From contig NZ_NIJM01000047.1 in NCBI RefSeq assembly GCF_002836945.1, positions 1-32,158 on the forward strand: a stretch of 32,158 bases of DNA, in the 5' to 3' direction. How positions within the stretch are numbered: the stretch's first letter is position 1; the number at the start of each line of letters is the position of its first letter. The notes beneath the pieces are model-generated. The model had not been told where the DNA came from. It saw nothing but the letters and a program-made list of their open reading frames with translations, and searched no databases. Both the position numbers and the translations under genes were made by a program. Below are positions 28,115-32,158 of this stretch, one piece after another. Origin of the DNA: Shewanella chilikensis (GTDB taxonomy: Bacteria; Pseudomonadota; Gammaproteobacteria; Enterobacterales; Shewanellaceae).

Positions 28115-28211
28115 TATTTGCCAGAGGATGTTGTTCTGCAAAAGCTGAAAACTTGTAAAGGCTTGTTAAGGATGGAGCCTTGGTACGAATCCAGGACTGA
28201 CTCACTGCTCC

Positions 28212-28784
28212 TTAAGCCAGACGCAGGAAATTATTGAGTAGTTCAAGCCCCTGCTGGGTCAGAATGGATTCGGGATGAAACTGCACGCCGTAGAGGCGTT
28301 TCTCGGCATGGCTGATGGCCATGATTTCCCGCCCGTGTACCGGGTCATCATACCAGGCATCCAGAGTAAAACCTTCGGGCACACGGTCAATCAACAGCGA
28401 GTGATAGCGGGTCACAGTCAAGGGGTTGGCCAGGCCTTGAAACAGCCCACGGTCATTGTGACTGATTGCCGATGTCTTGCCATGCATCACCCGCTTGGCC
28501 CGAACCACCTTGGCACCAAACACCTGAGCCAGCGATTGATGCCCAAGACAGACGCCCAGGATAGGCAACTTACCGGCAAAATGTTCGATGGCGGCCAGCG
28601 AGATCCCCGCCTGATCCGGGCTACAGGGCCCGGGAGAGATCACCAGATAATCCGGCGCCAACTCGCGGATCTCATCGAGCCCAATCTCATCGTTACGCTT
28701 GATAACAGGCTGCAGCCCCAACTGCTGAAAATACTGCACCAGATTGAAGGTAAAGGAATCATAGTTGTCGATCATCAGCAGCAT
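28212..28784 (-). CDS. pabA: Aminodeoxychorismate/anthranilate synthase amidotransferase component II
   Basis: The 190-residue class I glutamine amidotransferase has the N-terminal [15 protein letters not shown], the oxyanion strand [13 protein letters not shown], the nucleophile Cys79 in [14 protein letters not shown], and His170/Glu172 in GVQFHPES. It supplies ammonia for p-aminobenzoate (folate) or anthranilate (tryptophan) synthesis. No trpE, trpD or pabB is in the window, so PabA is preferred over TrpG, although the two are sometimes one protein. The start at 28784 has a weak ribosome site; the next Met at residue 4 gives MIDNYDSF. It is alone in its transcription unit as far as can be seen. 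Confidence 0.9.
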   Translation of the reverse strand: MLLMIDNYDSFTFNLVQYFQQLGLQPVIKRNDEIGLDEIRELAPDYLVISPGPCSPDQAGISLAAIEHFAGKLPILGVCLGHQSLAQVFGAKVVRAKRVMHGKTSAISHNDRGLFQGLANPLTVTRYHSLLIDRVPEGFTLDAWYDDPVHGREIMAISHAEKRLYGVQFHPESILTQQGLELLNNFLRLA

Positions 28785-29030
28785 ATAACGGGAACCGATT
28801 GATTTAAGAGATAGGGCTTACAGTGCCGCAAACAAGATACCGCTGGAGATGTTCCATCTTTTTTCAGGCGCCATCTTTTTGCGCACGCTATGTTACGTTT
28901 AACGCTGAGCTGGTTCAACCTGGGGATGAACAAGGATAGCTTTATTCGGTCAGCTATTGGCTCATTCAAACGACAAACTTATTGTATCCTGAATAATAGA
29001 TGCCTTGGGCCGGTTCTCCTTGATGCCAGT
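28785..29030. other. Spacer between LysR gene and pabA, 246 bp
   Basis: I see no gene in it. A small plus-strand hairpin AGATG-ttc-CATCT near 28847-28859 is followed by a T-run, but no plus-strand gene ends here. Confidence 0.3.
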
Positions 29031-29930
29031 TCAATCCTTACCCTCATACCTGAGTCTGTCAATAACCAACCTGAATGCCGAACTGATATTACGCCGCCCG
29101 GAATAACACAGGCAGTATCCTTCAAACGGCGGACACCAATCGGCCAACACCCGCCGAAGGGATCCATTCTCTATCTCTTCCGTCACTTCGGCTTCGGTAA
29201 CAAAGGCAATGCCGTGCCCGGCCTTGGCCGCTTCAATACACACATCACTCTCACTGAAAATAAAGGGGCCGGATACGTGTTTGACTATCTCTTCGCCCTC
29301 TTTTTCAAACTCCCAGTCATAGACGGGTGCATGAGCATGAAACCTCAATACCAGGCAAGCATGCTCGTCCAAGTCATGGGGGTGCTTTGGCACGCCATGG
29401 CGTTTGAAGTATTCAGGGGTGGCCACGGCTGCCAATCGCACAGCGGGGCCAATTTTCACGGCAATCATGTCCGGGCCGACAAACTCCCGCAGCCTTACCC
29501 CGGCATCGAAACGTTCTTCGGTCAAATCCGTGAGGCGACTTTCCAGATTCAGCTCAATCTGCACTTCCGGGTAGTCACGCACTATCTGTGACAACTTGGG
29601 CCACAGCAGGGTTCGCAGCGCAGGTTTACTGGTAGCCAGTCTCACCAGCCCTCTAGGGGCATCACCCAATAGTCGCAACTCTTCAATTCTCGCATTGATC
29701 ATCCCCAGCCCGGGCTTGAGGGCCGCCAACAATTTTTCACCTGCATCTGTGGTGGACACTTTACGGGAAGTACGATTGAGTAATTTGATACCAACCCCCT
29801 CTTCCAGGCGCCTTATTGCATGGCTGACCGCGGATTGAGACAGCTCGAGTCGGGTCGCCGCGCGAGTAAAACTGCGCTCTTCAGCGACCGCCATAAATAG
29901 AGTTAAATCACTCAATTCTTCCCGCTTCAT
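29031..29930 (-). CDS. LysR-family transcriptional regulator
   Basis: The 299-residue protein has the LysR N-terminal helix-turn-helix (RSFTRAATRLELSQSAVSHAIRRLEEGVG, then LLNRTSRKVSTTDAG) and a periplasmic-binding-protein-like effector domain with EVQIELNLESRLTDLTEERFDAGVRL and the FVTEAEVTEEIENGSLRRVL and YCLCYSGRR segments. AGGGGAA precedes the ATG by about five bases. It is divergent from the NepI-like exporter gene, the usual arrangement when a LysR protein controls its neighbour. A T-N11-A box lies in the shared promoter. Effector unknown. Confidence 0.92.
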   Translation of the reverse strand: MKREELSDLTLFMAVAEERSFTRAATRLELSQSAVSHAIRRLEEGVGIKLLNRTSRKVSTTDAGEKLLAALKPGLGMINARIEELRLLGDAPRGLVRLATSKPALRTLLWPKLSQIVRDYPEVQIELNLESRLTDLTEERFDAGVRLREFVGPDMIAVKIGPAVRLAAVATPEYFKRHGVPKHPHDLDEHACLVLRFHAHAPVYDWEFEKEGEEIVKHVSGPFIFSESDVCIEAAKAGHGIAFVTEAEVTEEIENGSLRRVLADWCPPFEGYCLCYSGRRNISSAFRLVIDRLRYEGKD

Positions 29931-30029
29931 ATTATTCCCCTGCTTGGCCTTCAGCTCACCAAATCAATCAAATATTCACAAGAATACTTCGAAAACTGGG
30001 CCAATATAACCGAAAAACATCCGTTATTA

Positions 30030-30044
30030 ATGAATTGGATTCAT
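30030..30044. promoter_or_regulatory. LysR-type T-N11-A operator candidate
   Basis: ATGAAT-tgg-ATTCAT is a perfect six-base dyad; T30031 and A30043 give the classical T-N11-A spacing of LysR-family sites. It lies 100 bp from the lysR start and about 120 bp before the exporter start. Confidence 0.45.
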
Positions 30045-30162
30045 AGTTTCAATGAATTTAGAGCGCTTGTTACCACAGCCGTCCAGGCCTATTCTGCTGG
30101 TCATAAATTCATCCAACAACGGCTACCAGCGCCAGCTACTCCTGAGGGGAAATTCTCAATCT

Positions 30163-31383
30163 ATGAGCCATTCAGTTACAGATCCGCTTCCAACCACTGA
30201 AGATACCGCCTGCTGGAGTGGTGTCTTTGCCATGTCGTTATGTGTCTTCGTCCTAATTGCGTCTGAATTTATGCCGGTCAGCCTGTTGACTCCTATAGCC
30301 TCATCCCTGCAGATAACCGAAGGAATGGCCGGCCAAGGGATAGCCATTTCCGGCATATTGGCCGTGGTGACCAGCTTACTTATCCCGGTACTGGCCGGTA
30401 AGGTAAACCGTAAAACACTGCTTCTGGGACTGACAGGGCTGATGGGGATTTCCGGCCTCATCATAGGTCTGTCCGATAGCTATGCCAGTTACTTGCTGGG
30501 CCGGGCACTGATCGGTGTCGTCATAGGTGGATTCTGGTCCATGTCGGCGGCTATTGCCATGCGCTTGGTACCGAGTGAACAAGTCCCCAAAGCGCTGGCC
30601 ATCTTCAATGGCGGGAACGCCTTGGCGATGATTTTGGCAGCCCCTCTCGGCGCTTATCTGGGCTCAATGCTTGGTTGGCGTGGCGCCTTTCTCTGTTTAT
30701 TGCCAATAGCTGTCATCACCCTGATTTGGCAATGGCTTAGCCTGCCGTCCATGCCGGTTAGAGAGCGTTCAGCGAGGATCCGCGGCACTTTTGCGGTACT
30801 GGGCTTGTTACGCACTCCAGTAGTACTGGCCGGTATGCTGGCGATTGCCAGTTTGTTTATGGGGCAGTTTACCCTATTCACTTATGTTCGCCCGTTTCTG
30901 GAAAGCGTCACACAAGTGGCTGTAAAGCCATTATCCCTGATCCTGTTGCTCATAGGCCTGGCCGGGCTCATAGGCACCAGCCTTATCAATGGGGCTCTGA
31001 AACGACAATTTTATCTGACGCTGAAAATCATGCCCTTGTTGATGGCCGTCAGCGCACTCGGTTTGGCGTTCTTTGGCACTCAATTGATCTCGGTGATTGT
31101 GTTGTTACTCCTCTGGGGACTTATCGCTACAGCCGCCCCTGTGGGTTGGTGGGCCTGGGTGCCACGGACTATTCCGCAATCGGCCGAAACAGCCGGTGGC
31201 CTGATGGTCGCAGTCATTCAGCTCTCTATCGCCTTGGGTTCTACCTTGGGAGGTGTGTTATTCGACATTGGTGGCCACCAACTCTGTTTTGGTATCAGCG
31301 CCCTGCTGCTGTTGCTATCCACAGCTTTGGTCGGGGTAACACAAGGCTACGAAACCCCGAAAAGCCAAAAGGATAGGGTCTGA
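30163..31383 (+). CDS. MFS exporter, NepI-like (purine ribonucleoside efflux)
   Basis: I place the start at ATG 30163 (406 residues), because an upstream ATG at 30052 would add 37 residues of non-family sequence across the promoter. GAGGGGA precedes it with 12 bases of spacing, which is long. The protein has 12 predicted membrane helices and strong resemblance to E. coli NepI: SEFMPVSLLTPIASSLQITEG, ALIGVVIGGFWSMSAAIAMRLVP, QVPKALAIFNGG, GAYLGSMLGWR, and VGWWAWVPRTIPQSAETAGGLMVAVIQL. NepI exports purine ribonucleosides such as inosine and guanosine. The substrate here could differ. The gene is followed after 2 bp by a secreted cyclophilin-like protein and is divergent from the LysR regulator. 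Confidence 0.85.
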   Translation: MSHSVTDPLPTTEDTACWSGVFAMSLCVFVLIASEFMPVSLLTPIASSLQITEGMAGQGIAISGILAVVTSLLIPVLAGKVNRKTLLLGLTGLMGISGLIIGLSDSYASYLLGRALIGVVIGGFWSMSAAIAMRLVPSEQVPKALAIFNGGNALAMILAAPLGAYLGSMLGWRGAFLCLLPIAVITLIWQWLSLPSMPVRERSARIRGTFAVLGLLRTPVVLAGMLAIASLFMGQFTLFTYVRPFLESVTQVAVKPLSLILLLIGLAGLIGTSLINGALKRQFYLTLKIMPLLMAVSALGLAFFGTQLISVIVLLLLWGLIATAAPVGWWAWVPRTIPQSAETAGGLMVAVIQLSIALGSTLGGVLFDIGGHQLCFGISALLLLLSTALVGVTQGYETPKSQKDRV

Positions 31384-31385
31384 CG

Positions 31386-31961
31386 ATGACATGGACAAAG
31401 CCTTTGACCAATACAGCCTGTTTAAAGATAACCAAGGCATTTATGTTTGTCCTGCCTTTCCTTGGAGGACAAATGTCTCTGGCTCAAGACCAGTTACCCA
31501 CTCAGATTGAGGAGACAAAAATCATGCACAGCATAACTCTGTTACTGGGCGGCAAAACCCTGGTCGCGAGCCTGGAAGACAACTCTGCCAGCCGGGATTT
31601 TCTTGCCTTGTTACCCCTTGAACTTGAACTGAGCGACTATGGCGCCAGTGAGAAAATCGCGGACTTACCCAAAAAGCTCTCCACCTTGGATGTCCCCAGC
31701 GGACATTCGGCCAAGGTTGGCGACCTCACCTATTACGCCCCTTGGGGGAATCTGGCCATTTTCTATCGTGATCACGGCTACGCCCAAGGCTTGATCCCGC
31801 TAGGGCGGATAGACACTGGCAAAGAGCTGATGAAATTTTCAGGCAGGCAGAAAATCCGCATAGAAAAAGCGGGGCTTATCGAAAGTAAACAGCTCAAGTC
31901 TCACTCTAACAAGGAGTCCCGAATTCAGATAATAAGTGCACCACTCATGGTTAAACGGTGA
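31386..31961 (+). CDS. Secreted cyclophilin-like-fold protein
   Basis: The 191-residue product has a signal peptide (ITKAFMFVLPFLGGQMSLA, cut near residue 33) and then a cyclophilin-like domain of the small bacterial type: ITLLLGGKTLVASLEDNSASRDFLALLPLELELSDYGASEKIADLP, with GDLTYYAPWGNLAIFYRD and GLIPLGRID. Function of this family is unknown; it is not a proven peptidyl-prolyl isomerase. The gene starts 2 bp after the exporter stop, so it is cotranscribed. The C-terminus (QKIRIEKAGLIESK and on) runs past the domain and is rich in Lys and Ser. Its stop is 62 bp before the transposase start. Confidence 0.85.
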   Translation: MTWTKPLTNTACLKITKAFMFVLPFLGGQMSLAQDQLPTQIEETKIMHSITLLLGGKTLVASLEDNSASRDFLALLPLELELSDYGASEKIADLPKKLSTLDVPSGHSAKVGDLTYYAPWGNLAIFYRDHGYAQGLIPLGRIDTGKELMKFSGRQKIRIEKAGLIESKQLKSHSNKESRIQIISAPLMVKR

Positions 31962-32158
31962 GGAGAGATCAACTGCCTGTTGGTGATACTCTGTAGTCGC
32001 CAAACAAACATGAGTAGTTACCATGAATTACAAGCAGTTGATCGAGGGACAACGATACCAGATTGAGGCCTATTTACGCGAGGGTTTCAGTTATCGGGAG
32101 ATAGGAAAACGTCTGAAAGTCAGTCACAGCACAATCAGCCGGGAAGTAAATCGCAATC
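31962..32158 (+). mobile_element. Left part of an IS30-family insertion sequence
   Basis: An IS30-type transposase gene begins at 32023 and is cut by the window end. The left end of the element must lie between 31962 and 32022, but I could not identify the terminal inverted repeat without the right end. The start given is the first base after the preceding gene. Confidence 0.55.
32023..32158 (+). CDS. IS30-family transposase, 5' part only
   Basis: The first 45 codons read MNYKQLIEGQRYQIEAYLRE, then GFSYREIGKRLKVSHSTISREVNRN. This is the helix-turn-helix N-terminus of IS30-family transposases (QRYQIEAYL, then IG..L..S.STISRE..RN). The DDE catalytic part lies beyond the window. Upstream is TTACC directly before the ATG, with no good ribosome site. 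Whether the gene is intact cannot be judged. Confidence 0.85.
   Translation, partial: MNYKQLIEGQRYQIEAYLREGFSYREIGKRLKVSHSTISREVNRN

Noticed and set aside
28845..28866. Plus-strand terminator-like hairpin
   Set aside because: Stem of only five base pairs and no plus-strand gene ends there.
28775..28969. Frame of 64 codons upstream of and overlapping pabA
   Set aside because: No ribosome site, overlaps the pabA start in another frame, and no similarity to known leader peptides.
30052..30162. Upstream ATG that would extend the exporter by 37 residues
   Set aside because: The extra residues do not resemble the family and lie across the promoter. The Met at 30163 fits the NepI length.

Overview
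The window looks like chromosome of a gammaproteobacterium of the order Alteromonadales, most probably Shewanella. CRP is almost identical to the E. coli protein. The order yheS-yheT-yheU-prkB-crp is the E. coli order with local changes. The neighbourhood of crp, a PepSY/OmpR/histidine-kinase trio, a DUF1338 gene and astD-astA-astC is one I remember from Shewanella genomes. This assignment comes from memory of families and gene order, not from a search.

Layout, left to right. (1) 1-1432: one minus-strand protein of unknown function with a possible type VI secretion-type accessory domain and a C-terminal membrane anchor. (2) 1762-8596: yheS (ABC-F ATPase) and a TIGR02444-family gene, then a convergent pair for a GMC oxidoreductase and its small Tat-signal partner, then yheT-yheU-prkB. 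(3) 8597-10080: a non-coding stretch with a candidate structured RNA and terminator, a minus-strand Sel1/TPR periplasmic protein in the place where E. coli has yhfA, and the crp leader. (4) 10081-13134: crp, a strong terminator, then a tightly overlapping PepSY-response regulator-histidine kinase operon. (5) 13215-18005: a minus-strand unit of a small membrane protein, an outer-membrane barrel and a very large lipoprotein metalloprotease, behind an AT-rich promoter region. (6) 18333-23026: minus-strand DUF1338 gene and the arginine succinyltransferase genes astC, astA and astD. (7) 23332-28784: alpha/beta hydrolase, HDOD protein, a lipoprotein S9 peptidase of dipeptidyl-peptidase type, and pabA/trpG. 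(8) 29031-32158: a LysR regulator divergent from a NepI-like exporter and a secreted cyclophilin-like protein, then the first 45 codons of an IS30-family transposase, cut by the window end.

How the genes work together. astC, astA and astD carry three of the five steps of arginine breakdown to glutamate and succinate; astB and astE are not in the window. CRP is a plausible regulator of itself and of the ast genes through the half-conserved sites noted. The GMC enzyme and its Tat partner probably form one exported dehydrogenase. The metalloprotease and barrel look like a cell-surface unit. No rRNA, tRNA or CRISPR array was seen. The least explained items are the 8.7 kb structured RNA candidate, the absence of promoter space between the crp terminator and the two-component operon, the metalloprotease/barrel unit, and the first gene.
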